A stretch of 64,000 nucleotides of DNA from Hoskinsella mucinilytica (GTDB taxonomy: Bacteria > Bacillota_I > Bacilli_A > Erysipelotrichales > Erysipelotrichaceae). The position numbers and the translations under genes were made by a program. The notes beneath the pieces are model-generated. The model searched no databases and was not told the DNA's origin. It saw only the letters and a list, made by a program, of their open reading frames with translations. Shown here one piece after another: positions 9,801 to 18,340 of the stretch (position 1 is its first letter; each line of letters begins with the position of its first letter). The DNA lies in assembly GCF_045223415.1 (NCBI RefSeq), contig NZ_JBEQZJ010000015.1, positions 13,988 to 77,987 on the forward strand. Reading direction: 5' to 3'.

Positions 9801-9973
9801 GTTGTCACCTTCTTTTTTTATCCTGTTTTAAAGTTTTTTTAGTTTAATATATATCACTTTAACAATAGAATTCTTTTATACAACATATAAATATGCATAA
9901 AAATCACCTTCTCACTCTTCAACTTTATTATAGCTTTATTACTTATTATTGTAAATAATTAAATGGGGCGTGA
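9801..9973. other. AT-rich intergenic region
   Basis: Very AT-rich sequence upstream of the divergent small membrane protein and the NUDIX gene. I see no convincing gene, RNA or repeat in it. Confidence 0.4.
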
Positions 9974-10099
9974 TTGAACAAAATAGCATATTTCATTTAT
10001 TGCGATTTCTTACAGATTGCTATCATCAAATCGTCATTGGATCGTAATAAAAATTTAATAATATCTAGGATGGGAAGTGTTAAACTTTTCTATGGGTGA
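9974..10099 (+). CDS. Possible small ORF upstream of NUDIX gene
   Basis: An open frame of 41 codons starting at TTG 9974, with GGGG five bases upstream, and stopping seven bases before the NUDIX start codon. The peptide is hydrophobic in its first half (AYFIYCDFLQIAIIK). It could be a real small protein coupled to the next gene or chance in AT-rich DNA. Evidence is thin. Confidence 0.2.
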   Translation: MNKIAYFIYCDFLQIAIIKSSLDRNKNLIISRMGSVKLFYG

Positions 10100-10105
10100 T
10101 GAAAA

Positions 10106-10570
10106 ATGAATAGAACGATTGGATGCTTTGCGGTAATAGAAGATAAGGATCATAAAATCCTAGTTGTGAAAAGAAACGATGTTCCTTTATGGGATTTGCC
10201 AGGAGGAAAAAAAGATAAGGGTGAAACATTGGAAGAATGTGTCATTAGAGAAGTGAAAGAAGAAACGGGTTTAGAGATAGAGATTGATTATTTGATTGGC
10301 GAATTTCAAAGACCGAAAGCCAATGATATACAGTATGTTTATGCATGTAGAAGAGTTTATGGTGATGTTATAGAGCGAGGCGAAGAAACAAAGAAGTTGA
10401 AATATATTAGTCCGTTTCTTTTACCGATTTGGATGGTACCAAACAGAAAAAAACAAATTATGTGCTATCGAAGAGGTAATATAGATGTTAGGCAGATATT
10501 GAAAGATCACCATGTATTTTTTGTCTTACAGAAATTAATGAAAAGTAAATGGTGTGGTACGACTAGATAA
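10106..10570 (+). CDS. NUDIX hydrolase
   Basis: 154 residues. The complete Nudix box is visible at about residues 34-56: GGKKDKGE, then REVKEETGLEI, fitting Gx5Ex7REUxEExGU, so a metal-dependent nucleoside-diphosphate-X hydrolase is expected. The strand preceding it (KILVVKRNDVPLWDLP) is typical of the fold. GGGTGAT precedes the ATG. The substrate cannot be predicted from the sequence. Confidence 0.9.
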   Translation: MNRTIGCFAVIEDKDHKILVVKRNDVPLWDLPGGKKDKGETLEECVIREVKEETGLEIEIDYLIGEFQRPKANDIQYVYACRRVYGDVIERGEETKKLKYISPFLLPIWMVPNRKKQIMCYRRGNIDVRQILKDHHVFFVLQKLMKSKWCGTTR

Positions 10571-10605
10571 AATGACAAACTTGAATAACTTTTTGGTTGT
10601 TATCA

Positions 10606-10633
10606 TTGCAATTTTATGTGACTTGTATATAAT
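10606..10633 (+). promoter_or_regulatory. Sigma-A type promoter for the pyrophosphatase
   Basis: TTGCAA (10606-10611), 16 nt, TATAAT (10628-10633). It lies 27 nt before the start codon at 10660. Confidence 0.6.
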
Positions 10634-10659
10634 TAAAACGTACTAAAGGGGTAAATACC

Positions 10660-12303
10660 ATGGAAAAAAATAAAACGGTCTATGTAACAGGGCATAGGCA
10701 TCCGGATACAGATTCAATTGTATCGGCGATAGCTTATGCACAATTTAAAGAAAGAAAAGGTATCCATGCAATTCCTTGCCGTTTAGGAGAGGTAAATGCA
10801 GAAACAAAATATCTATTAGAGAGGTTTCGATTTGAAGAGCCTATGCTGTTTGAGGACGCAAGAGCTACACTTGATGAAATTGAGATCGATGATCCGATTA
10901 CGATACCACCGACAACAACCATCAAGGAAGCATTAGAGCTTATGACAACGGAAAATAAACAGTCTTTTGGTGTTGTGAATCCTCAAGGAAAGCTGATGGG
11001 TATGGTTACCAGATCAGATGTTGCGACCATAGGTTTGGGAGATACTGCAATGTCTATCAAACTATTGAAAGAAACACCAACAGAATATATTGCCAAAACA
11101 ATCAACGGTGAGGTTCTTTATGATGATCCTAAGCGTCATTTTGATGGAAAGGTCAGTATCATTGCGATTGCGGAAACAAGACTTCGAAACTATGATTTAA
11201 AAAATCGTATGGTTATTGTAGGAAATGATCAGGATGCACAGATTACTGCGATAGCAAAGGGCGCCGGTATGTTGGTCGTGGTATGGACAGAAGAAGTTGC
11301 TGAAGAAGTATTGGAAATGGCGAAACAGTATCATTGCCCTATTGTAAAATCAGGTCATGGAACTATGAATACGACACGTTATTTATTCTTTGCGCCTCCT
11401 GTGAAATTGATCATGAAGACAGATTTGGTCAGCTTCAATATCAATCAGTTTGTGGATGAAGTTGGTAAAAAAATGTTGAAGTCAAGATATCGTAGTTATC
11501 CTGTTGTAGACGATGATAATAAACTTTGCGGTTATGTTTCTCGTTACCATATTTTGAATCAACACAATAAAAAAGTAATACTGGTGGATCATAACGAATA
11601 TTCCCAATCTGTGAAAAGCATAGAAAAAGCGGATCTTTTGGAAGTTATCGATCATCATCGTGTAAGTGATATCGCCACAAATCGACCTATCTTTTTCCGT
11701 AATGAAATCATCGGAAGTACAGCAGCCATTGTGACTTCTATTTATATGGAAAATCAAATGAGTATATCCAAAGAGTTAGCCGGATTGTTGCTTGGTGCGA
11801 TTTTATCGGATACATTAAAGTTTAAATCGCCGACAACTACCGAAAAGGATATGGGTATGGCAAAGGTATTGGCGGATATCGCAGGGCTTGACATCGATCA
11901 GTTTGCGAAAGAGATTTTTAAGGTCAGCAGTAATATTTCCAATAAAACGATGGAAGAGCTTTTAAATCAAGATATCAAACGTTTTGAGATAGATGGTAAG
12001 GCGGTAGCTATTGCACAGATTATCGCATATCAGGTATCAGAAGCACGAGATATTGAAAAGGAATTAAAGGTTGCGATGGAGTCCTTTGTCCAACAAAAGG
12101 CTTTGGATCTTCTGGTTGTTGCGTTTACAAGTATCATGGAAAATGGCTCTATCTTCTTTGCGGCAGGTGAATTGGAAAAGACGGTTGTTGAAGCATTTCC
12201 GGATAAGCTTGGAGAAACACATAGCTTTCAAGAAGATGTGTTATCTAGAAAAAACCAGATCGTTCCTTTACTATCAAGAGCGATTATCAATTCTGTACAA
12301 TAA
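10660..12303 (+). CDS. ppaC: Manganese-dependent inorganic pyrophosphatase with CBS/DRTGG insert
   Basis: 547 residues, the length of family II pyrophosphatases with a regulatory insert. The DHH domain begins with TGHRHPDTDSIVSAIAYA and is interrupted at about 65-300 by CBS and DRTGG-like modules (ITIPPTTTIKEALELM, then VGNDQDAQITAIAKGAGM, then a second CBS ending YPVVDDDNKLCGYVSR). The DHH domain then resumes with LVDHNEYSQS and VIDHHRV, and the C-terminal DHHA2 domain closes the protein. It hydrolyses PPi to phosphate; CBS units of this family bind adenine nucleotides and tune activity. Single gene with its own promoter and terminator. Confidence 0.95.
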   Translation: MEKNKTVYVTGHRHPDTDSIVSAIAYAQFKERKGIHAIPCRLGEVNAETKYLLERFRFEEPMLFEDARATLDEIEIDDPITIPPTTTIKEALELMTTENKQSFGVVNPQGKLMGMVTRSDVATIGLGDTAMSIKLLKETPTEYIAKTINGEVLYDDPKRHFDGKVSIIAIAETRLRNYDLKNRMVIVGNDQDAQITAIAKGAGMLVVVWTEEVAEEVLEMAKQYHCPIVKSGHGTMNTTRYLFFAPPVKLIMKTDLVSFNINQFVDEVGKKMLKSRYRSYPVVDDDNKLCGYVSRYHILNQHNKKVILVDHNEYSQSVKSIEKADLLEVIDHHRVSDIATNRPIFFRNEIIGSTAAIVTSIYMENQMSISKELAGLLLGAILSDTLKFKSPTTTEKDMGMAKVLADIAGLDIDQFAKEIFKVSSNISNKTMEELLNQDIKRFEIDGKAVAIAQIIAYQVSEARDIEKELKVAMESFVQQKALDLLVVAFTSIMENGSIFFAAGELEKTVVEAFPDKLGETHSFQEDVLSRKNQIVPLLSRAIINSVQ

Positions 12304-12310
12304 AGATATC

Positions 12311-12341
12311 AGACGGCATAGGGTTAAGCCGTCTTTTTTTG
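12311..12341 (+). terminator. Terminator of ppaC
   Basis: AGACGGC (12311-12317) and GCCGTCT (12328-12334) followed by seven further T. Confidence 0.9.
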
Positions 12342-12464
12342 CGTATTTTAGACAGTGATTTCTATTATTTTTCTAAATAGTATACAGAGAAAAAGAAACA
12401 TGCTATCATGTGAGAGAAAGAGACGACAAAACCTTTGTAGAACATGAATGCGAGGTAAAACAAA

Positions 12465-12620
12465 ATGACGAAAACAAAAACAAAAGCAAAAGTTGAAGAA
12501 AAAGAATATTCAGAGTCAAAATATCGTTGGCACTTATGCCGGTATGAGTTAAATCAATATGCATGGATGGGTTGTAAGAATCCAAGAAATATGGCGAAGA
12601 AAAAAGATAAGCCTAAATAA
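12465..12620 (+). CDS. Small basic hypothetical protein
   Basis: 51 residues from ATG 12465, too short for most gene finders. GCGAGGT lies ~10 nt upstream, and a dedicated terminator follows 11 nt after the stop. The protein is Lys-rich at both ends, with a middle section YRWHLCRYELNQYAWMGCKN that holds two Cys and several aromatics. I recognise no family. The clean signals on both sides make a real gene likely. Confidence 0.6.
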   Translation: MTKTKTKAKVEEKEYSESKYRWHLCRYELNQYAWMGCKNPRNMAKKKDKPK

Positions 12621-12631
12621 TAATGTAGGTT

Positions 12632-12660
12632 GCTGATAGATTGATGTATCAGCTTTTTTT
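12632..12660 (+). terminator. Terminator of small gene
   Basis: GCTGATA (12632-12638) and TATCAGC (12647-12653) followed by seven T. Confidence 0.85.
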
Positions 12661-12680
12661 ATTAAAATAAAGAGCTTCTA

Positions 12681-12712
12681 TTGACAGTGAAGTGTATTAG
12701 TGCCATAATACA
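12681..12712 (+). promoter_or_regulatory. Promoter and operator of the GntR gene
   Basis: TTGACA (12681-12686), 17 nt, CATAAT (12704-12709). A perfect dyad TGTATTA-N6-TAATACA (12693-12712) covers the spacer and the -10. The same dyad stands before the next operon at 13124-13143, so this is very likely the binding site of the repressor encoded at 12728. Confidence 0.85.
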
Positions 12713-12727
12713 GTTGAAGGAGGTGGT

Positions 12728-13105
12728 ATGATGATATCCTTTCACTCATTGGTTCTTCATAAAAAGGAACCTGTATATTTACAAATTTGTCGCTATATCA
12801 AACAAAGGATCCTGATGCAAGAAATTAAGGATTATGAAGAGCTTCCAAGTCGTAGAGAATTGGCGATGCAGCTATCCATCAATCCGAATACGGTACAAAA
12901 GGCATATAAGCTATTAGAAGAAGAACATATCATACGTACCATCAGCAATGTAAAAAGTGTGATCGTTGTAAATGAGGAAATCATAGAAAGTATAAGAAGT
13001 GAATTTGTTGAATCAGATATCAAAGAATTTATTCAGAATTGTAAAAATAGTGGTATGACTTTTCAAAAGGTCATTGAATTGCTTACGAAATATTGGGATG
13101 AATAA
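12728..13105 (+). CDS. GntR-family repressor, YtrA type
   Basis: 125 residues: an N-terminal winged helix (about 8-75, with YLQICRYIKQRIL, LPSRRELAMQLSINPNTVQKAYKLLEE split by helices) and a short C-terminal helical dimer arm of ~40 residues, the short form known as YtrA. YtrA proteins repress neighbouring ABC transporter operons and usually respond to cell-envelope antibiotics. Here the gene sits between two copies of one operator and upstream of a large ABC operon, so it should control itself and that operon. The start could be ATG 12728 or 12731; GAAGGAGG lies just upstream. Confidence 0.9.
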   Translation: MMISFHSLVLHKKEPVYLQICRYIKQRILMQEIKDYEELPSRRELAMQLSINPNTVQKAYKLLEEEHIIRTISNVKSVIVVNEEIIESIRSEFVESDIKEFIQNCKNSGMTFQKVIELLTKYWDE

Positions 13106-13111
13106 TTTTTA

Positions 13112-13143
13112 ATGTCAGATGAGTGTATTATGCACGTAATACA
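13112..13143 (+). promoter_or_regulatory. Second GntR operator with promoter of membrane operon
   Basis: The dyad TGTATTA-N6-TAATACA recurs exactly at 13124-13143. Promoter-like hexamers in the same register as the first site are weaker (ATGTCA 13112-13117, 17 nt, CGTAAT 13135-13140). The site is 15 nt before the ATG at 13159. Confidence 0.8.
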
Positions 13144-13158
13144 GAAAGGAGATTGTTT

Positions 13159-13851
13159 ATGAAAGGGATCTTTATGATAATGGAACAGACCTGTGGGGAA
13201 TATAGAAAGATGTTATGTGGTTGTTATTTCGTGTTGTTTTTCATTCAATGCTTGTTAGGATACATGTTTTATACCCCATTTTCTCAACAAAATGCAATCA
13301 TATATTATCTTCCAATTTTGGTTGCCTTCTTCTTTGTGAATCGTATTCATGCAAAACGATTAAACGTTTTACGGTCAAATGGTGCTTTTCATCGTATCAG
13401 ATTACTTCCTATGAATCCTTCCTCTTTTGCTTGGAGTGAATTATTGTTTACAGGTATCTCTTATGCAATGATCGTATTTGTTCAACAAATGGTAATGCTT
13501 GTTATTTTTATGATGAACCGCATCGATTATCAAACGACAAACCATGCTTTTCTTATTTATGCATTAAGCAATGAAGCATCTATCTTCTTTACGCCTCATT
13601 CTTTAACGCAATTGGTAGCATTCCTACTTTGGTTTGTGGCATTGATCGTTGTATTTACGCAAATGCATCTTGCCATGGCATACGATCAGTGGATCGGTCG
13701 CTCTATTCTATATCTTGTTGCTTATGTAGGAGTATGCTTCTTGCTAAATACCCTTTCCCTTTTACTGACATCCGTATTGGTCTTCATCATCATGGTCATA
13801 TCCTTTCTTAACTTAAGAAGCATCACTGGTGTTGGGAGGTGGCGTTCATGA
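13159..13851 (+). CDS. Cassette 1 six-helix membrane protein (ABC permease-like)
   Basis: 230 residues with about six membrane helices and a short cytoplasmic N-terminus. It is clearly related to the proteins at 15080 and 17658. All begin with a helix containing [ML]EQ[TN]C and carry a loop NGA-x2-R-x-RLLP followed by SE-x2-F, here NGAFHRIRLLPMNPSSFAWS. I start it at ATG 13159, because GAAAGGAG is upstream and the open frame upstream overlaps the operator. It probably forms the membrane part of an ABC exporter with the ATPase at 19564. It overlaps the next gene by four bases (ATGA). Confidence 0.75.
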   Translation: MKGIFMIMEQTCGEYRKMLCGCYFVLFFIQCLLGYMFYTPFSQQNAIIYYLPILVAFFFVNRIHAKRLNVLRSNGAFHRIRLLPMNPSSFAWSELLFTGISYAMIVFVQQMVMLVIFMMNRIDYQTTNHAFLIYALSNEASIFFTPHSLTQLVAFLLWFVALIVVFTQMHLAMAYDQWIGRSILYLVAYVGVCFLLNTLSLLLTSVLVFIIMVISFLNLRSITGVGRWRS

Positions 13852-15056
13852 AAAAGATAAAATGGTTTATTATGATTTGTTGTCTGCTTTGTGTGGTTGC
13901 TTCTGCTGGTTACTTTTATATGTATCGATCACAGGAATTTCCTTTGGTAGATATCTTAGGCAATCGTTTAGAATTAAAAGATGTGACTATAAAGTTTACG
14001 ATGCAAATAGATAAGAATTATGTGAATGTACGCTTAGATGATGCGAAGCTTACGTATGATGTTGAAAAGAGTATCAAAGATATTTTTGAAACATCAATGA
14101 TAACGGAAGAAAGTATGTATATTTATCCGAATTATGAGCGTGTATTAGAACCTTGTGGGGAATGGAAAAGAACAGATGATGATTTAAATGAAACAGAATA
14201 TTCACAAGAAAGAACCATTCAAGGAGCTAAAATCAACGGTTACTATGCTAGTTTACAAAAAAAAGATAGCTCAATTATATGGGTGCCAAAAGCCTATTCG
14301 GGGTTTATTCCCATTGAGTTTGAAGAATATTCTAATGAAAAAAAACAATATAAACAATGTAGAATCATGACAAAGCAAGGTGCTGAAGTTGCCATGGGAG
14401 ATCTTTGTATAGGTGTAGATCTTGTGTCAGAAGATGAAGAATTCCATTATACCGGAGAACATCAGATTCAAGTTAATGAATCCGAATATTACTTTGTACC
14501 TGAAAGAAAAAAAGATACCAAAGGCGATAATTTTATCTTTCATATCTATGTAAAAGATGAAGAATTACTTAGTGAAAAGGTAACCATGTTACCAAAGGAT
14601 CAACAAGAAGAAGCTATCTATGGTATCCAAGATCATATTTATATCATAGTAGAAAAAAACAATGACCATTATCTACAAAAATATGATAAACAAGGAAAAT
14701 TGATCAAAGAAATTCAGATGCCAACCAAACAAGCGGATATCAGTGCTTTCATTAAGATCAATGATCATTATATGAATGTGTTTTTACAAGATAAATGTTA
14801 TGTAATCGATGTAGAGCAAATGAAGCTTATCGATGAAGAACCTATCGATGTCAATGATAGATATATCGTTGATTGCTTCTATCAAGATCATAAGTTATAT
14901 ACGTTATATGACGAATTTCGATCCGATGGCGTAGTGTCCATTCAGGTTCAAAAGCAACAACAAACATTGTATGAAGGAGAAGTATATTTATATCGCCGGT
15001 TAAATCAAAATAGTGATATGAATGTTATGTATCATTATGCTGAATTTCAGCGATAA
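13848..15056 (+). CDS. Cassette 1 membrane-anchored extracellular protein
   Basis: 402 residues: an N-terminal membrane anchor (about 5-24) and a long, acidic, mostly beta-strand outer domain. It shares with the proteins at 15757 and 18341 a central YYFVP motif (here ESEYYFVPERKKDTKG) and a near-terminal LYEGEV segment (two of the three copies), so the three are paralogues. The family is unknown to me. The later half has repeating short strand patterns that could be a beta-propeller; this is inference. ATG 13848 follows GGGAGGTGG and overlaps the upstream stop. Confidence 0.7.
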   Translation: MKKIKWFIMICCLLCVVASAGYFYMYRSQEFPLVDILGNRLELKDVTIKFTMQIDKNYVNVRLDDAKLTYDVEKSIKDIFETSMITEESMYIYPNYERVLEPCGEWKRTDDDLNETEYSQERTIQGAKINGYYASLQKKDSSIIWVPKAYSGFIPIEFEEYSNEKKQYKQCRIMTKQGAEVAMGDLCIGVDLVSEDEEFHYTGEHQIQVNESEYYFVPERKKDTKGDNFIFHIYVKDEELLSEKVTMLPKDQQEEAIYGIQDHIYIIVEKNNDHYLQKYDKQGKLIKEIQMPTKQADISAFIKINDHYMNVFLQDKCYVIDVEQMKLIDEEPIDVNDRYIVDCFYQDHKLYTLYDEFRSDGVVSIQVQKQQQTLYEGEVYLYRRLNQNSDMNVMYHYAEFQR

Positions 15057-15079
15057 GTAAGAAGGGAGGAAACAACTGT

Positions 15080-15760
15080 ATGAAGGATATCATTGTCATA
15101 ATGGAACAAACTTGTCAAAAATCAATCAAAAAATTATGTTGTATTTATGTTTGTTATGCATTTCTTTTATGCTTGATGACATATATCTTTGGAATGAAAA
15201 ATGGTTATGAAATCTTATTTCTTTATCTACCGATCGGAATCATTTCAGGAGTACATCAAAGACGAATAAAAGAGATGATCGGTAATGGTGCTTATGATCG
15301 TATTCGTTTATTACCTGTGAAAAGGAATGCTTATTTCATCAGTGAATTGATCTTTGTAATGGTTTCTTGGTTGCCTATCTTCTCCATATTATATCTGATT
15401 TGGTTTTTGTATGGTACCTATATTCAGACAGGCTATGTGGACGTTATCAATCAGTTTTTCTTCTTGACACTCTCCTGTGATGTCATGACGATAGTTGCAC
15501 CTTATCAGTTATCCGGATTATGTGCCTTTATAAGCATTCTTTGTTTGTTGAGCATGGTGGTTGTATTTAATGCGTTTACTACCCTTGCATGGAATTATCA
15601 GAAATGGGCATTGATCAATGGTTTGATGGGATTTCTTCTGGTATTGTTTTTGATATCCATGAAAAAACAAGTGTCGGGAATTGCTCTGTGCTGGATCTTC
15701 ATACTCGTGGATTACACGTTGTTATGTCTTTGGTTCGGGGTTAGGAGAAAGCGAACATGA
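15080..15760 (+). CDS. Cassette 2 six-helix membrane protein
   Basis: 226 residues, paralogue of the 13159 and 17658 products: MEQTCQKSIKKLC at the N-terminus and NGAYDRIRLLPVKRNAYFIS in the first cytoplasmic loop, followed by about five helices. AAGGGAGGA precedes the start. It overlaps the next gene by four bases. A likely permease subunit of the same ABC system. Confidence 0.75.
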   Translation: MKDIIVIMEQTCQKSIKKLCCIYVCYAFLLCLMTYIFGMKNGYEILFLYLPIGIISGVHQRRIKEMIGNGAYDRIRLLPVKRNAYFISELIFVMVSWLPIFSILYLIWFLYGTYIQTGYVDVINQFFFLTLSCDVMTIVAPYQLSGLCAFISILCLLSMVVVFNAFTTLAWNYQKWALINGLMGFLLVLFLISMKKQVSGIALCWIFILVDYTLLCLWFGVRRKRT

Positions 15761-16917
15761 AAAAGACAATATGCTTTATGGTGGCTAGTGTATTGATATG
15801 GGTTGGAGGATATGGAGCATATGTTTACATGTATCAACATGCAGACTTTAAGATACGGACGATACAAGGGGATGATGCTATATTAGAAGAGATCGGAATA
15901 CAGCTGCAATATAGGAGTAATGATTCTTATGTTTCTACGCTCATTCAAAAGAATGATACAAGGTATCAAATCGATAATCAAACAAAGAGTAGTGAGGGAA
16001 ATCGAGTATATGAACATTATGACTATGATACAAAAGATGCAAGGGAATGGATCATAGAGGAACAACAATTAGAAGGTTGTGAAACGCATCATCGTCGCTT
16101 GGATCACGTTCAAATAAACTATGAGATACTTTTCACGGAAGATCGATCCGAGGTTCTTTTACATACAGGACTAAGTGATTTTAGTAAAGAGGAATATACT
16201 TATATAGAAACAGCAACTGTTTGTGAAGGTGATGTACAAGTATCCAATGAGATCAAGCGAGTGGATGCATTGGAAAATGATTATGATCTTGCTTTCGATC
16301 AATTGCTTGCGCAATATGACAGTAAACATTATTACTTCGTACCTTATGCGCCAACTAAAACCAAAGGAACACGCTATCTGTACCAATTAACAAAGGATGA
16401 GGATACGTGGAAAGTCGAAGAGTTAAATGAATTATCTGAAACGCAAGAAATGATCGAATGTTTTGTGATAGAAAGACGTATTCTGGTGTTATCAAAAGAT
16501 GAAAAACATCTCTATGTGACTTGTTATGATACAACAGGAGATGAGCTTTCCACAACGACCATAGATACCATATTACCAAAAGGAATGCGCTTTTATCAAC
16601 AAGGGGCATACCTTATGTGGAAAACCGATTCTACGTTATATGTGTTTGACGGGGATGAGATGAAGCTTATGACACAGATACCATTAGATGCTAGTCTTCT
16701 CGAGAAAGAACTTGGCTATACTTTCATTCCTTATATGAAGAATGAAACGCTTTGGATCGGAAGCTTAGAGTATACAAATGATGGAAGAGAGTATGCAAGA
16801 GTACAAGCATGGAAACAGGAAACGAAACGATATGAAGGAACGATAGATTTTTTGAAGTCCGGTCCATCTGCAACAGATATGCGTAGACCATACTTGATAG
16901 AAATCGGCTTTCAATGA
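15757..16917 (+). CDS. Cassette 2 membrane-anchored extracellular protein
   Basis: 386 residues: an N-terminal anchor (about 5-24) and an acidic extracellular region. HYYFVPYAPTKTKGTRYLYQ aligns with the same motif in the 13848 and 18341 products, and YEGTIDF replaces the LYEGEV segment. The function is unknown. Start codon overlap with the upstream gene indicates coupled translation. Confidence 0.7.
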   Translation: MKKTICFMVASVLIWVGGYGAYVYMYQHADFKIRTIQGDDAILEEIGIQLQYRSNDSYVSTLIQKNDTRYQIDNQTKSSEGNRVYEHYDYDTKDAREWIIEEQQLEGCETHHRRLDHVQINYEILFTEDRSEVLLHTGLSDFSKEEYTYIETATVCEGDVQVSNEIKRVDALENDYDLAFDQLLAQYDSKHYYFVPYAPTKTKGTRYLYQLTKDEDTWKVEELNELSETQEMIECFVIERRILVLSKDEKHLYVTCYDTTGDELSTTTIDTILPKGMRFYQQGAYLMWKTDSTLYVFDGDEMKLMTQIPLDASLLEKELGYTFIPYMKNETLWIGSLEYTNDGREYARVQAWKQETKRYEGTIDFLKSGPSATDMRRPYLIEIGFQ

Positions 16918-16939
16918 TAAACACGAGAGGATGAGGGTT

Positions 16940-17641
16940 ATGTGGAATGCAATAAAATATGCAATCAAGGCATGTTGGCCAATGGAACTAGGGATACTCA
17001 TCGTTTCCTTATGTTTCTTGGCTATACAGAAACGGGCGTTTTTTGGTCTTACCTATGAACAAAACAACTTGATAGATATCACCTTTCCTATGAAGTCTTG
17101 GATGTTTATAGGGTTCCTGCTCAGTGGGTGCTTAGCAGTTTGTGTCATTATGCAGTATTTAAATTTTTCCGTAAGTAAAGTCAGGCTGATGCTGATGCGT
17201 GATCATAGGGTAGAATTCATGTTTGGATATATCTTCCTTGTCTTTGTCATCTTTCTTCTATGTTATATGATGTTATCTTACTTATTGAAAGAAGGATTAT
17301 ATGAAATGATATCTTACGGTAATCCCAAAGCTAGTGAAGCATGGAAAAACATGGTATTTCAAGATGTAATCACCCATGATGAGTTGTCCCTTATTCTTGT
17401 TATGAATTTACGTAATACAGGAAGAATGTTGCTTTGGCTGTTTAGCTTATCACTGTGGACCAATGCGTGTGCAGTAAGCCAGCTTCTACGAAAGAGAGGT
17501 TGGTTAGATATGATCGTGATAAGTACCATCTTACCTTTGGTGATCAGTATCTTCCATTGGAGTCAGATACCGATTTCTATCTTATTATGTATTGGTTATA
17601 TCTGGTATATTGATCGCTGTTGGAATCAAACATGGATATAG
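16940..17641 (+). CDS. Additional integral membrane protein
   Basis: About 233 residues with some six hydrophobic helices. It lacks the EQ[TN]C and NGA-x-RLLP marks of the cassette permeases, so it is not a fourth copy, though similar in size. I choose ATG 16940, since GAGAGG would touch ATG 16931 directly. It sits between cassettes 2 and 3 in the same transcript and is probably another permease subunit. The start is uncertain by three codons. Confidence 0.65.
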   Translation: MWNAIKYAIKACWPMELGILIVSLCFLAIQKRAFFGLTYEQNNLIDITFPMKSWMFIGFLLSGCLAVCVIMQYLNFSVSKVRLMLMRDHRVEFMFGYIFLVFVIFLLCYMMLSYLLKEGLYEMISYGNPKASEAWKNMVFQDVITHDELSLILVMNLRNTGRMLLWLFSLSLWTNACAVSQLLRKRGWLDMIVISTILPLVISIFHWSQIPISILLCIGYIWYIDRCWNQTWI

Positions 17642-17657
17642 GAAAGGGGTGAATGAA

Positions 17658-18332
17658 ATGAAAGATGTTTCTTTGTTTCTAGAACAAAATTGCAAGAAAA
17701 GTGTAAAACAGCTGATCATCATTTATGGGATCGCTATCATCTTGTTTGGATTTTCTTTTCTCTTGAACGAGGTGAATCAAGGGATCCATGCAATCTTTTT
17801 GATCATAAGTTTAGCAATCATTGCGAAGGTCAATCATGATCGTCTAAAGGATATGGTTGCCAATGGTGCCTTGACAAGACTTCGCTTGTTGCCGGTAAAA
17901 AGAGCAGCCTTTTGTGTGAGTGAAATATTATTTTGTACCATATCTTATATGGGGATATTCGTATGTTTATATCTTGCTTGGTTTGCGTATACTGCGTTTT
18001 ATCTTCCTCAAATGCAAGGAAACATGTTTCTGTTTACTACATGGTCTTATACCGTATTGGATTTCCTGTTTTCATTGGATGTTTTACATATTATGATCTT
18101 GCTTCTCTATTTACTGACGTTAGGGATCAATACCGTAGGTGGTTCATTGTGCAGTGCTATGAAAAGAAAAGATATATCTGTATATAGCTCTATCTGCTTC
18201 TCTTATTGGATCATCTTTAATGTGACAAACGTTACTTTGGTTTGGTCATTGATTGTGTGTGGATTGATGTTACTTGTCATGGCGTATTCTCTCTTTTATA
18301 TCAACCGATATCTAAGACTGATCAGAAAGTAG
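17658..18332 (+). CDS. Cassette 3 six-helix membrane protein
   Basis: 224 residues, third copy of the cassette permease: LEQNCKKSVKQL at the N-terminus, NGALTRLRLLPVKRAAFCVS in the loop, then hydrophobic helices. ATG 17658 is chosen because AAGGGG stands 8 nt upstream; the open frame extends back into the preceding gene. Followed 8 nt later by its anchored partner. Confidence 0.75.
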   Translation: MKDVSLFLEQNCKKSVKQLIIIYGIAIILFGFSFLLNEVNQGIHAIFLIISLAIIAKVNHDRLKDMVANGALTRLRLLPVKRAAFCVSEILFCTISYMGIFVCLYLAWFAYTAFYLPQMQGNMFLFTTWSYTVLDFLFSLDVLHIMILLLYLLTLGINTVGGSLCSAMKRKDISVYSSICFSYWIIFNVTNVTLVWSLIVCGLMLLVMAYSLFYINRYLRLIRK

Positions 18333-18340
18333 GTGAGGAC

